Source of the DNA: an uncultured Pelagibacteraceae bacterium
GTDB taxonomy: Bacteria > Pseudomonadota > Alphaproteobacteria > Pelagibacterales > Pelagibacteraceae
NCBI GenBank assembly: GCA_902586495.1
Contig: CACIHQ010000001.1
Coordinates: 1 to 64,000 of the forward strand
Direction: 5' to 3'
DNA: 64,000 nt
The position numbers and the translations under genes are program-made. The notes under the pieces were generated by a model. The model was given only the letters and a program-made list of their open reading frames with translations. It was not told the DNA's origin and did no database searches. Of the stretch, positions 20,657-30,239 are shown piece after piece. How positions within the stretch are numbered: the stretch's first letter is position 1; each line of letters opens with the position of its first letter.

Positions 20657-21964
20657 ATGTTAGATCTAATAATCAAAAATGGACAATGTTATATCAACGG
20701 ACAATTAGAAAATAAGGATATTGCGGTAAAAGATGGTAAAATTTTAAAGATTGGCGATATTTCTGAAGACGCAAAAGAATCATATGATGCAAAAAACCAA
20801 ACTGTTTTACCTGGTTGCATAGATACTCAAACACATTTTAGAGAACCGGGTTCAACTGATACTGAAGATCTAAATTCAGGAAGTAGGGCCGCGGTTGCAG
20901 GCGGTATAACAGCTGTTTTTGAAATGCCGAATACCAACCCTCCAACATCAAACATAAAAGAATTTCAAAGAAAGTTAGATCTTGCAAAAAATAGAATGTA
21001 CTGCAATTACGCTTTTTATTTTGGAGCAACTGCTGACAATGTCAGCCAATTAGCAGAATTAAAAAATTTAGAAGGGTGCTGTGGTATAAAACTATTTGCT
21101 GGTTCGTCGACTGGAAATCTTTTAGTAGCTGATGAAAAAGATATTGATAAAGTTTTTCAAAATAGCTCAAAAGTTGTAGCAGTTCATTCAGAGGATGAGT
21201 CAATTTTAGAGGTAAATAAGAAATTAATTAAAAATGGAGATGTACATACACATCCAGTTTGGAGAAGCGAGGAATGTGCCATGTCATCAACAAGAAGAAT
21301 TGTTAGAATTGCAAAAAAATACAACAAAAAAGCCCATGTACTTCATATATCAACAAAGCAAGAAATTGATTTTTTATCTCAACATAAAGGAAACATTACT
21401 TTTGAAATTACTCCCCAACATTTAACTATTTATGCTCCAGACTGTTATGACAAGCTTGGTACATATGCTCAAATGAATCCCCCTATAAGAGATAAATCTC
21501 ATTATGATAGATTTTGGTACGCAGTTAAAAATAATTTAAACGATACAATTGGATCAGATCACGCCCCACATCTAAAAGTTAATAAAGAAAAAGAATATCC
21601 CAATTCACCTTCAGGAATGCCGGGTGTTCAAACTCTGATGCCTGTGATGCTAAATCATGTAAATGATGGAAAATTATCATTAACCCAATTAATTAATCTT
21701 GTTTGTGAAAATCCAGTTAAAATTTTTGGGATAAAAAATAAAGGATTTATTAAAGAAGGTTATGATGCTGATTTTACTGTGGTGGATATGAACAGAACAA
21801 TTCAAATTAAAAACGAAAATATTGAGAGTAAATGTGGGTGGTCACCTTTCAATGGATTTGAGTTTAAGGGTGCTCCAATGGCAACTATCATAGCTGGAAA
21901 AATAAAAATGAAAGATGGTAAAATTTTAGGTGAACCTGAGGGAAATCCTTTAGTGTTTAGCTAA
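20657..21964 (+). CDS. pyrC: Dihydroorotase (class I)
   Basis: PGCIDTQTHFREPG, GSDHAPH, NPxxxFGI motifs. Confidence 0.94.
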   Translation: MLDLIIKNGQCYINGQLENKDIAVKDGKILKIGDISEDAKESYDAKNQTVLPGCIDTQTHFREPGSTDTEDLNSGSRAAVAGGITAVFEMPNTNPPTSNIKEFQRKLDLAKNRMYCNYAFYFGATADNVSQLAELKNLEGCCGIKLFAGSSTGNLLVADEKDIDKVFQNSSKVVAVHSEDESILEVNKKLIKNGDVHTHPVWRSEECAMSSTRRIVRIAKKYNKKAHVLHISTKQEIDFLSQHKGNITFEITPQHLTIYAPDCYDKLGTYAQMNPPIRDKSHYDRFWYAVKNNLNDTIGSDHAPHLKVNKEKEYPNSPSGMPGVQTLMPVMLNHVNDGKLSLTQLINLVCENPVKIFGIKNKGFIKEGYDADFTVVDMNRTIQIKNENIESKCGWSPFNGFEFKGAPMATIIAGKIKMKDGKILGEPEGNPLVFS

Positions 21965-22289
21965 TCTTTCCAGTAAAACTATTTACTAATATTACACCAA
22001 TCACAATTAAGAATAACCCTACAATTGCTTGCCAAGCTAAGGTTTGTTTAAAAAAGATGTAGCCTAGTATTGCAATAGTAAATATACCAAGGCCGCTCCA
22101 GGTAGCATAAACAATTGCAATTGGTAATTTGTTCACAACAAAAGTTAGAAGATAAAATGCAGTTAAATAAAATGCAGCTAAAGCAAAAGTTGGTAAAAAC
22201 TTTGTAAAATTTTGTGATACTGGCAATAACATTGTCCCAGCAACCTCACAAAAAATTGCTCCAATTAGGAATAAATATGTTTTTAACAC
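21957..22289 (-). CDS. Small multidrug resistance (SMR) family transporter
   Basis: Four TM, FLIGAIFCEVAGTMLLP, AIVYATWSGLGIF, 110 aa. Confidence 0.92.
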   Translation of the reverse strand: MLKTYLFLIGAIFCEVAGTMLLPVSQNFTKFLPTFALAAFYLTAFYLLTFVVNKLPIAIVYATWSGLGIFTIAILGYIFFKQTLAWQAIVGLFLIVIGVILVNSFTGKIS

Positions 22290-22291
22290 TA

Positions 22292-24184
22292 TTAAAGAAT
22301 ATTATTATTTTTTAGATCAGCTTTTATCTCATCTAAAATTGCAGGATCGTCAATGGTTGGAGGCATTTTATATTCTTCTTTATCAGCAATCTTTCTAATT
22401 GTTCCCCTTAAAATTTTACCTGATCTAGTTTTGGGTAATCTTTTGATAACTATAGCAATTTTAAATGCAGCAACTGGACCTATTTTCTCTCTGACCATTT
22501 GTATGCACTCTTTTGAGATATCTTTGTGACTTTTATCAACGCCTGCTTTTAAAACGACTAAGCCAATAGGCAATTGTCCTTTAAGTTTGTCAGCAATTCC
22601 AAGAACAGCACATTCAGCTACTGATTGATGTTCAGATAAAACTTCTTCAATTGCTCCCGTTGATAATCTGTGACCCGCAACATTAATTATGTCATCTGTT
22701 CTAGACATGATCCATATATATCCATCTTCATCAATATGACCTGCATCATAAGTTTGATAATAACCATCATAATTTGACATATAGTTTTCTTTATATCTTT
22801 GATCAGCATTCCAAAGAGTTGGAAACGTGCCTGGGGGTAATGGAAGTTTTACAACTATATCTCCCATTTCATTTGGTTTAGCTAAAGTTTGATCTGATTT
22901 AATAATTTTCACATCATAGCCAGGTACTGCTTTACAAGCTGACCCATATTTAGTTTTCATCATTTCAATTCCAGTACAATTTGAACTGATCGCCCAGCTA
23001 GTTTCTGTTTGCCACCAATGATCTATTACTGGAACTTTTAATAAATTTTCAGCCCACTTAATTGTATCAGGATCTGCACGCTCTCCTGCAAGAAAAAGAC
23101 TTTCAAATTTACTTAAGTCATATTTTGAGAAGAACTTGCCATCAGGATCTTCTTTTTTAATTGCTCTAAAAGCTGTTGGTGCTGTGAACAGAGATTTAAC
23201 TTTATAGTCTGAAATAATTTTCCAAAAAGCACCTGCATCAGGTGTACCAACCGGTTTACCTTCAAAAAGCACAGTTGTGCATCCTTTAAACAATGGAGCG
23301 TAGACAATATATGAGTGACCGACTATCCAACCAATATCACTAGCTGACCACCAAATATCATCTTCATCTATGTTATAAATATTCTTCATAGTCCATTTTA
23401 AAGCAACAATATGCCCACCTATGTCTCTAACTATTCCTTTTGGAGTTCCGGTAGTGCCTGATGTGTAAAGAATATAAGCAAATTCATTTGAATTCATTTC
23501 CACACAATCTGTGTCATCGGCATTAGCGTGAGCTTCATCCCAGCTGATCTCCATTGGAGCATTTAATTTGACTTCATGACCTTTTCTTTGAAACAAAATC
23601 ATTTTGTTAATTTTGTGATTAGCAAGTTTTATTGCATCGTCTACTAAAGGTTTGTATTCAACAGTCCTTCCAGGCTCAAAACCACATGAAGCAGTTACTA
23701 AAAGTTTAGCTTTACTATCGTCAATTCTACTTGCAAGTTCGTTTGAGGCAAATCCACCGAAAACAACTGAGTGTATGGCTCCAATTCTTGCACAAGCAAG
23801 CATAGCTATAACAGCCTCAGGTATCATGGGCATATAAATTATTACTCGATCACCTTTATTGACCCCTTGATTTTTAAGTGCTCCTGCAAATTTTGAAACT
23901 TTTGATCTTAATTCCTCATAACTGAACTTGCTTTTATTTCCAGTAATAGGACTGTCGTAAATTAATGCGGTTTTGCTTCCCTTTCCTTGATCAATGTGAA
24001 AATCCAATGCGTTATAACACGTGTTAGTAACACCATCTTCATACCATTTATAGAAAGGAGGATTTGATTTGTTTAAAATTTTGTTTGGTTTCTTAAACCA
24101 GAAGATGTTTTCTGATGCTTTTCTCCAAAAGTTCTCAGGATTATGTATAGATTGATGGTATATTTCACTGAATTTCTTAGACAT
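22292..24184 (-). CDS. prpE: Propionate--CoA ligase / acyl-CoA synthetase
   Basis: YTSGTTGTPKGIVRD, DHWWQTETSW, SRTDDIINVAGHRLSTG, TRSGKILRGTIRK. Confidence 0.9.
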   Translation of the reverse strand: MSKKFSEIYHQSIHNPENFWRKASENIFWFKKPNKILNKSNPPFYKWYEDGVTNTCYNALDFHIDQGKGSKTALIYDSPITGNKSKFSYEELRSKVSKFAGALKNQGVNKGDRVIIYMPMIPEAVIAMLACARIGAIHSVVFGGFASNELASRIDDSKAKLLVTASCGFEPGRTVEYKPLVDDAIKLANHKINKMILFQRKGHEVKLNAPMEISWDEAHANADDTDCVEMNSNEFAYILYTSGTTGTPKGIVRDIGGHIVALKWTMKNIYNIDEDDIWWSASDIGWIVGHSYIVYAPLFKGCTTVLFEGKPVGTPDAGAFWKIISDYKVKSLFTAPTAFRAIKKEDPDGKFFSKYDLSKFESLFLAGERADPDTIKWAENLLKVPVIDHWWQTETSWAISSNCTGIEMMKTKYGSACKAVPGYDVKIIKSDQTLAKPNEMGDIVVKLPLPPGTFPTLWNADQRYKENYMSNYDGYYQTYDAGHIDEDGYIWIMSRTDDIINVAGHRLSTGAIEEVLSEHQSVAECAVLGIADKLKGQLPIGLVVLKAGVDKSHKDISKECIQMVREKIGPVAAFKIAIVIKRLPKTRSGKILRGTIRKIADKEEYKMPPTIDDPAILDEIKADLKNNNIL

Positions 24185-24330
24185 CTGATTTTTGATTCGA
24201 TAGAGCCTTTTTTTTAGATTTTTAAATTATAAATTGTATTTAATTTCAAAAAGTCAATAAAATCAACGTAAATAAATGACACTTTAGTCTTCAATAATCT
24301 GTTTTTATTTGCTATTTAACGCAAATCTTT

Positions 24331-24366
24331 GCTTAGGGAAGCCTAAGCTTAGTTTATATAAACTAA
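24331..24366 (+). promoter_or_regulatory. Two adjacent perfect inverted repeats in the proteorhodopsin leader
   Basis: GCTTAGG-GAAG-CCTAAGC (24331-24348) and the 18-bp palindrome TTAGTTTATATAAACTAA (24349-24366). Confidence 0.6.
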
Positions 24367-24398
24367 TAAGTAAAAACTAACTAAAGAGGGAGTTTTTT

Positions 24399-25175
24399 AT
24401 GAAAAAACTTAAACTGTTTGCTCTAGCAACTGTTGCCTTAACAGGTTTAACAGGTATTGCTAATGCAGCAGACGCAACGATGTTAGCTCAGGATGACTTT
24501 GTTGGAATATCTTTTTGGATAATTTCAATGGGTATGTTAGCGGCTACAGCTTTCTTCTTCATGGAGAGAGGTACTGTTAACCCTGCGTGGAAAACATCAG
24601 TAACTGTTGCTGGTCTGGTAACTGGTATTGCTTTCATTCACTACATGTATATGAGAGAAGTATGGGTTGCTACAGGTGACTCACCAACAGTATATAGATA
24701 TATTGACTGGTTAATTACTGTACCATTACAGATGGTAGAATTTTATTTAATTCTAGTAGCTGTAAGAAAAGCAAATTCTGGAATGTTCTGGAGATTGTTA
24801 ATCGGTTCATTAGTAATGTTAATCGGTGGATACTTAGGAGAAGCTGGATACATCAACGCTACACTTGGTTTCATTATCGGTATGGCAGGTTGGGTATACA
24901 TTCTTTATGAAGTATTCTCAGGTGAAGCAGGTAAAGCTGCTGCTAAGAGCGGAAACAAAGCTCTTGTAACTGCGTTCGGTGCAATGAGAATGATTGTTAC
25001 TGTAGGTTGGGCAATTTATCCATTAGGTTACGTATTTGGTTACCTAACTGGTGGAGTAGATGCTGACACATTAAACGTAGTTTACAACTTAGCTGACTTC
25101 ATTAACAAAATTGCATTTGGTCTAGTAATCTGGGCTGCTGCAATGAGTTCTGGAGCTGGTGCAAGAGCAAGATAA
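24399..25175 (+). CDS. Proteorhodopsin, blue-type (Gln at tuning site)
   Basis: Seven TM; H81, D103 (RYIDWL), Q111 (VPLQMVEFYLIL), E114, retinal Lys237 (DFINKIAFG), a constant +6 offset from GPR numbering H75/D97/105/E108/K231. Confidence 0.98.
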   Translation: MKKLKLFALATVALTGLTGIANAADATMLAQDDFVGISFWIISMGMLAATAFFFMERGTVNPAWKTSVTVAGLVTGIAFIHYMYMREVWVATGDSPTVYRYIDWLITVPLQMVEFYLILVAVRKANSGMFWRLLIGSLVMLIGGYLGEAGYINATLGFIIGMAGWVYILYEVFSGEAGKAAAKSGNKALVTAFGAMRMIVTVGWAIYPLGYVFGYLTGGVDADTLNVVYNLADFINKIAFGLVIWAAAMSSGAGARAR

Positions 25176-25197
25176 TTACGCTTTAAACTTATAATTT

Positions 25198-25239
25198 ATA
25201 GGGCGAGTATGTTTTTACATACTTGCCCTATTTTTTTTT
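25198..25239 (+). terminator. Rho-independent terminator after proteorhodopsin
   Basis: AGGGCGAGTATGT...ACATACTTGCCCT hairpin followed by T9. Confidence 0.9.
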
Positions 25240-25257
25240 ACACCTATATTCATTTTA

Positions 25258-25578
25258 ATGGCTAAGATCACATACATCACTCACGAGAACGAAAAACACA
25301 CAATCGAAGTTCAAAATGGATTAACTGTGATGGAGGGTGCAGTTCAAAACAATATACCCGGTATAGACGCAGATTGTGGTGGAGGAATGGCATGTGCAAC
25401 TTGCCATGTTTATGTCAAAGAAGACTGGTTTAATAAGTTACCAAAAAAAGAAGACGGAGAAGATGATATGCTTGATATGGCATTTGAACCAAAAACAAAT
25501 AGCAGACTAAGTTGCCAAATTATTGTTTCAGATGAAATAGATGGTCTCGAAGTAAACATACCATCTAAACAGGCTTAA
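25258..25578 (+). CDS. 2Fe-2S ferredoxin (adrenodoxin type)
   Basis: [17 protein letters not shown] cluster motif, RLSCQI. Confidence 0.96.
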   Translation: MAKITYITHENEKHTIEVQNGLTVMEGAVQNNIPGIDADCGGGMACATCHVYVKEDWFNKLPKKEDGEDDMLDMAFEPKTNSRLSCQIIVSDEIDGLEVNIPSKQA

Positions 25579-26595
25579 ATGAACAAAACCGATGCACTAA
25601 TTATTGGAGCAGGCCCCACAGGATTGTTTACGGCACATCAATTAAAACTAATTGGGCTTGATTGTGAAATAGTTGATAATTTAGATAAAATAGGTGGACA
25701 ATGTATAGAGCTTTATCCTGATAAACCAATTTATGATATTCCTGCAGTGCCTGAGTGCACAGGAGAGGAATTAACAAATAATTTAATTAGTCAATTAAAG
25801 CCTTTTGACATTAAATTTCATTTAAGTGAAAGAGTTGAAGAGGTTAAGAAAGAAGATACTAACTGGTTAGTAAAAACTAGTAGTGGTAATACTTTTTTAA
25901 CACCAAATGTTATTATTGCTGGAGGTGTTGGTTCATTTGAACCTCGAAAATTTGCGCCAAAGGAGTGTGAACAATATGAAAATAAATCATTATTTTATTC
26001 GGTAAAAGATAAAAATATATTTAAAGGTAAAACAGTATCAATTTTTGGAGGTGGAGATAGCGCATTAGATTGGGCTATTGAGTTATCAAAAAATTGTAAA
26101 ATTAACTTAATACATAGACGAGATGAATTTAGAGGAGCACAAGCAACAGTTGATAAAATGCAGGAGCTTGTAAAATCTGGAAAGATAAACTTATTTACTA
26201 AATATCAAATGGCAAATGCTCACGGAGAACAAAAATTAGAAAGTATAGATATAAAGCACGACAATAATGAAATTAAGAACCTTAAGTCTGATTATGTTCT
26301 TGGTTTTTTTGGCCTTATTATGCAATTAGGACCAATAGCTAATTGGGGTCTTAATTTAAATAAAAAAACTATTGAGGTTGATACTGAAAGGTTTGAGACA
26401 AATCAAAAAGGTATTTATGCTGTTGGAGATATTTGTAGCTATCCTGGTAAATTAAAACTTATTCTCTCTGGTTTCCATGAGGGTGCTTTAGCTGCTAGAG
26501 CATGTTTTAAACTCGCAAGACCAAATGAAAAATATAGATTTGAATTCACAACTACCTCAACAAATTTGTTAAAAAGACTCGGTAAAAAAGAGTGA
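25579..26595 (+). CDS. Thioredoxin-reductase-like ferredoxin--NADP+ reductase
   Basis: GAGPTGLFTAHQLKLIGL, GGGDSALDWA, AVGDICSYPGKLKLILSGFHEGALAA; no CxxC redox pair; adjacent to ferredoxin. Confidence 0.92.
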   Translation: MNKTDALIIGAGPTGLFTAHQLKLIGLDCEIVDNLDKIGGQCIELYPDKPIYDIPAVPECTGEELTNNLISQLKPFDIKFHLSERVEEVKKEDTNWLVKTSSGNTFLTPNVIIAGGVGSFEPRKFAPKECEQYENKSLFYSVKDKNIFKGKTVSIFGGGDSALDWAIELSKNCKINLIHRRDEFRGAQATVDKMQELVKSGKINLFTKYQMANAHGEQKLESIDIKHDNNEIKNLKSDYVLGFFGLIMQLGPIANWGLNLNKKTIEVDTERFETNQKGIYAVGDICSYPGKLKLILSGFHEGALAARACFKLARPNEKYRFEFTTTSTNLLKRLGKKE

Positions 26596-27218
26596 TTGAG
26601 CTTTTTTCAGCTAATACTCCTAATGGTAAAAAAATTAGTATTATGCTTGAAGAAATCAAATACGACTACAAAGTAACCAAAATTGATTTAGATAATGGTG
26701 AACAATTCAAACAAGATTTTAAAAAGATTAGTCCATTAAGTAAAATTCCTGTAATTATTGACCACAAAAATAAAAAAACAGTTTTTGAATCTGGAGCAAT
26801 TTTAATTTACTTAGCTGAATTAAGTGGAAAATTTTATAATTCTGATGAAAGATTAGAAATTAATCAATGGCTTATGGCCCAAATGGGCTACGTTGGTCCA
26901 ATGTTAGGTCAACATCATCAGTTTCATCATTATAATCCGGGTAAAAGTAAGTTTGGTGAAGATAGATATTTTAAGATTTCTGAAAGAATATATCGAGAGT
27001 TAGATGAAAGGTTATCAAAATCAAAATATTTATCAGGAGAAAATTATACAATTGCAGATATTGGAACATTTCCATGGATTGCTAGGCATGAGTGGCATGA
27101 CATTGGTTTAAAAAAATTTCAAAATTTAACCAGATGGTATGAGAAGATCTCTGAAAGAGAAGGAGTTAAAAAAGGTTTCGCTTTTATGAATAAAAATGAA
27201 TTACCACCCAAGCCATGA
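26592..27218 (+). CDS. Glutathione S-transferase family protein
   Basis: N-terminal thioredoxin-like SANTPNGKKISIMLEE, KIPVI, FESGAILIYLAE; GTG start overlapping the upstream stop. Confidence 0.9.
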   Translation: MIELFSANTPNGKKISIMLEEIKYDYKVTKIDLDNGEQFKQDFKKISPLSKIPVIIDHKNKKTVFESGAILIYLAELSGKFYNSDERLEINQWLMAQMGYVGPMLGQHHQFHHYNPGKSKFGEDRYFKISERIYRELDERLSKSKYLSGENYTIADIGTFPWIARHEWHDIGLKKFQNLTRWYEKISEREGVKKGFAFMNKNELPPKP

Positions 27219-27323
27219 TCAATTTATCGAATTAAGAAATCTAAATAATGAGGCAAAAATACCATGACCAGATGCCTCGATCGCAAGTATTACTAAAATA
27301 ATTAAAATTAATTTTGGGTTCAT
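27219..27323 (-). CDS. 34-aa hydrophobic membrane microprotein (not in ORF track)
   Basis: MNPKLILIILVILAIEASGHGIFASLFRFLNSIN; ATG overlaps the TGA of the upstream ORF as ATGA; stop abuts the GST stop. Confidence 0.55.
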   Translation of the reverse strand: MNPKLILIILVILAIEASGHGIFASLFRFLNSIN

Positions 27324-27454
27324 CTACTAAAGACAAAAAATATTAAAATTATCCAGAACAGAGCGTAATAATAGTAAATATATTTTTTAGTAAAATTATA
27401 AGTAACTGGATTGTGCACTTTTTTTGTTTTTTTCTTTTTCTTAGTCGTCTGCAT
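27320..27454 (-). CDS. 44-aa basic/single-TM microprotein
   Basis: MQTTKKKKKTKKVHNPVTYNFTKKYIYYYYALFWIILIFFVFSR; start overlaps dksA end by 14 nt. Confidence 0.55.
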   Translation of the reverse strand: MQTTKKKKKTKKVHNPVTYNFTKKYIYYYYALFWIILIFFVFSR

Positions 27455-27965
27455 GAACTTTTTCATCCTTCTCATGTTTTTCTTGTGCAGCAATTGTATA
27501 TTTTGCAACTGGTCTTGCCATTAGTCTTTTTAGCCCAATCGGCTCAGCAGTATCAAGGCAATATCCATAAGTATCTTCCCTAATCCTAGCTAAAGCTTTA
27601 TCAATTTCTGAGATGAGTTTTATTTGTCTGTTGATTGCCTTCATTTCTACATTTTTATCGGTATATGAACTTGCTTGATCAACAATATCTGCTGAAATAC
27701 TATTATCATCCATAGAGCCGTTGTAGAGAGCCTCATTATTTGACTTAACGAGCTCTTTTTTCCATTCTTGTAATTTAATTCTGAAAAATACTTTATGTTT
27801 TTCACACATATATTTTTCCGTATCTTTAGGAATGTAGGTCTTTGATATTTTTATAGGTCCCTTTTTAACCTCTTTTGTTTTACTAACCACTTTTATTTTT
27901 GGTTTAGAAACATTCTTTGCTTTTGTTTTTGTGACCTTTTTTTTTACTTTAGCTATCTTTGGCAT
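27441..27965 (-). CDS. dksA: DksA/TraR-family RNA polymerase-binding regulator
   Basis: DxxDxA-like helix region, GYCLDTAEPIGLKRLMARPVAKYTIAAQEKHE. Confidence 0.88.
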   Translation of the reverse strand: MPKIAKVKKKVTKTKAKNVSKPKIKVVSKTKEVKKGPIKISKTYIPKDTEKYMCEKHKVFFRIKLQEWKKELVKSNNEALYNGSMDDNSISADIVDQASSYTDKNVEMKAINRQIKLISEIDKALARIREDTYGYCLDTAEPIGLKRLMARPVAKYTIAAQEKHEKDEKVHADD

Positions 27966-28043
27966 GTCTAAATTTGAATGCGAGGGAGTATATTCAGCAA
28001 AATATGGGTGTCAAGCAACCTTAATTATTGTAAATATTTACTT

Positions 28044-29363
28044 ATGAATGTTTTAAACAAGAATATTAATAACATATTTTTTATTTTTGCTATTACACAT
28101 TTAATAATTTGGACAATGATTCCCTCATTAACAAATTCAAATTTGCCTCTTGATACAATAGAAGCGCTAGCTTGGGGAAGCAATTTAGATTGGGGTTTTA
28201 GCAAACATCCACCAATGAGTGCTTTTTTTTCAGAGGTATTTTACAATATATTCGGTTCCCAAGATTGGGCTTATTATCTTTTAAGTCAAATTTTTGTAAT
28301 GATATCATTCTATTTTATATTCAAATTTGCATTTGAAATTCTAGGAAATATTAAATTAAGTTTAATTTCAGTTTTATTGTTAGAGGCTATTTATTTCTTT
28401 AATTTCACAACTCCAGAGTTTAATGTAAATGTTTGTCAGTTACCATTTTGGTCATTAGTCATTTATTATTCTTGGAAAATATATGATGCAAAAGAAATAC
28501 TTTTTTATGATTGTTTTCTAATCGGATTATTTGCTGCAATTGGTTTTCTCTCTAAATATTTGTTCGTTTATTTATTATTATCAATTAGTTTATTATTTAT
28601 TTATGTTATTTATAAAAAATTAAAAAATTTTGATTTTAAATATTTGATAATAATTGAAATTTTTTTAGTTCTATTAGTTCCACATCTAATTTGGTTATTC
28701 GATAATGATTTTATAACTGTTTCATACGGTTTAAAAAGATCAGGGCTTGAGCAGTCAGAAATTCTAAATCATGTAAAATATCCAATAACTTTTTTATTAA
28801 AACAAATTGGAATACTTATACCGTTTTTCCTCTTAATGTGGTTATTGATAAAAAAGATTGAAATAAAATTCAATTTTAATGATAGGAAGTTTCTTTTTTT
28901 ATTATCCATAAGTATTTTACCTATATTTCTAATATTTGTTACCTCAGCTATTACAGGATCTAAAATTAGAACAATGTGGATGACACCTTTTTATTTACCC
29001 CTAGGAATATTTTCTATTTATTTATTTAGGTCTCAAATAAATCTTAAAAAAATAAATTCATTTTTAGTTGGGTTTTTATTTTTATTTTTTTTATCCCCAA
29101 GCCTATACGCATATGTTTCTATAACAAAAACTGATAAGAGGACTGATTATCCTGGTAAAGAGATAGCAACTAAGGTTCAATTTACCTGGGAACAAGATTT
29201 TGAAGAAGAAATTGAGTTTGTCACAGGAGATGAGTGGAAGGCAGGTAATTTATCTTATCATTTAAAATCAAGACCAAAGTGGGAAGGATTTACTAAAAAT
29301 GAGATACTAAATAAATCAAGTCAATTTATTTGTTTAGATGATATTTGTTTAGGAAGATACTAA
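28044..29363 (+). CDS. GT39/ArnT-like membrane glycosyltransferase (start ATG 28044; ORF opens 27978)
   Basis: Multi-TM, GSNLDWGFSKHPPMSAFF acceptor-loop motif typical of GT39/PMT-like enzymes. Confidence 0.85.
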   Translation: MNVLNKNINNIFFIFAITHLIIWTMIPSLTNSNLPLDTIEALAWGSNLDWGFSKHPPMSAFFSEVFYNIFGSQDWAYYLLSQIFVMISFYFIFKFAFEILGNIKLSLISVLLLEAIYFFNFTTPEFNVNVCQLPFWSLVIYYSWKIYDAKEILFYDCFLIGLFAAIGFLSKYLFVYLLLSISLLFIYVIYKKLKNFDFKYLIIIEIFLVLLVPHLIWLFDNDFITVSYGLKRSGLEQSEILNHVKYPITFLLKQIGILIPFFLLMWLLIKKIEIKFNFNDRKFLFLLSISILPIFLIFVTSAITGSKIRTMWMTPFYLPLGIFSIYLFRSQINLKKINSFLVGFLFLFFLSPSLYAYVSITKTDKRTDYPGKEIATKVQFTWEQDFEEEIEFVTGDEWKAGNLSYHLKSRPKWEGFTKNEILNKSSQFICLDDICLGRY

Positions 29364-29369
29364 AAAATT

Positions 29370-30239
29370 ATGAAAATAAAAATCATAATCCCTATTTTTA
29401 ATGATTGGCAGTCAGCATTTAAACTTTTCGAAGAAATTGATAATTTAAAAATTGATAAAAATTTTGAGATATCCATTATTGTTGTTAACGATGCCTCAAA
29501 CCATGATCGATCAAATGAGGAAGTCAATTTTGATAATATTCAATCTGTAAAGATTTTAAATATGAAAAAAAATCAAGGTCATACAAGATGTATAGCTACT
29601 GGGTTGAAATATATTTTTGATACAGAGGAATTTGACTATGCAATTCCAATGGATGGGGATGGTGAAGATAGACCTGAGGAAATAAAAAATTTTTTAGATC
29701 AAATTAAAAATGCAGATGGTATTACAGTTGTAGGGGAGAGAATAAAAAGATCAGAAAGCTTATTATTTAAAGTTTGTTATCAGTTACATAAATTGATAAC
29801 TTTAACTTTCACTGGCAAATCAATAAAATTTGGAAACTTTACTTGTTTGCCAAAAAAAACAGTTGAAAATATGATTAATGAAAAAGCTACTTGGAATAGT
29901 TTTTCTGGTTCTTTATCTAAAATAGAAAAAAATTTTACAAAAGTGCCATCGATCAGAGGAACTAGATACTTTGGACCTTCAAAAATGAGTTTTTTAAATC
30001 TGATAAAACATTCATTGTCTATAATAAGTGTTTTTAAAAAAACATTTTTAATACGTTCTGCTGTATTTATAATTTTATACATATTGTTAATTAAAAGTAA
30101 CGCTTCAGTTATAACAGCAATACCTTTAATATTTTTATTTATTGCGGTTTATGCGGTATCAAATTTAGCATTAAGAGAAAATATAGATGAATTTAAAAAT
30201 TCCTTAAGTCAAATAGAGAGCATAGATAATATTAAATGA
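29370..30239 (+). CDS. Family 2 glycosyltransferase (dolichyl-P-sugar synthase-like)
   Basis: IIPIFNDWQS, NDAS, GxxRCIATG, PMDGDGEDRPE, C-terminal TM. Confidence 0.88.
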   Translation: MKIKIIIPIFNDWQSAFKLFEEIDNLKIDKNFEISIIVVNDASNHDRSNEEVNFDNIQSVKILNMKKNQGHTRCIATGLKYIFDTEEFDYAIPMDGDGEDRPEEIKNFLDQIKNADGITVVGERIKRSESLLFKVCYQLHKLITLTFTGKSIKFGNFTCLPKKTVENMINEKATWNSFSGSLSKIEKNFTKVPSIRGTRYFGPSKMSFLNLIKHSLSIISVFKKTFLIRSAVFIILYILLIKSNASVITAIPLIFLFIAVYAVSNLALRENIDEFKNSLSQIESIDNIK

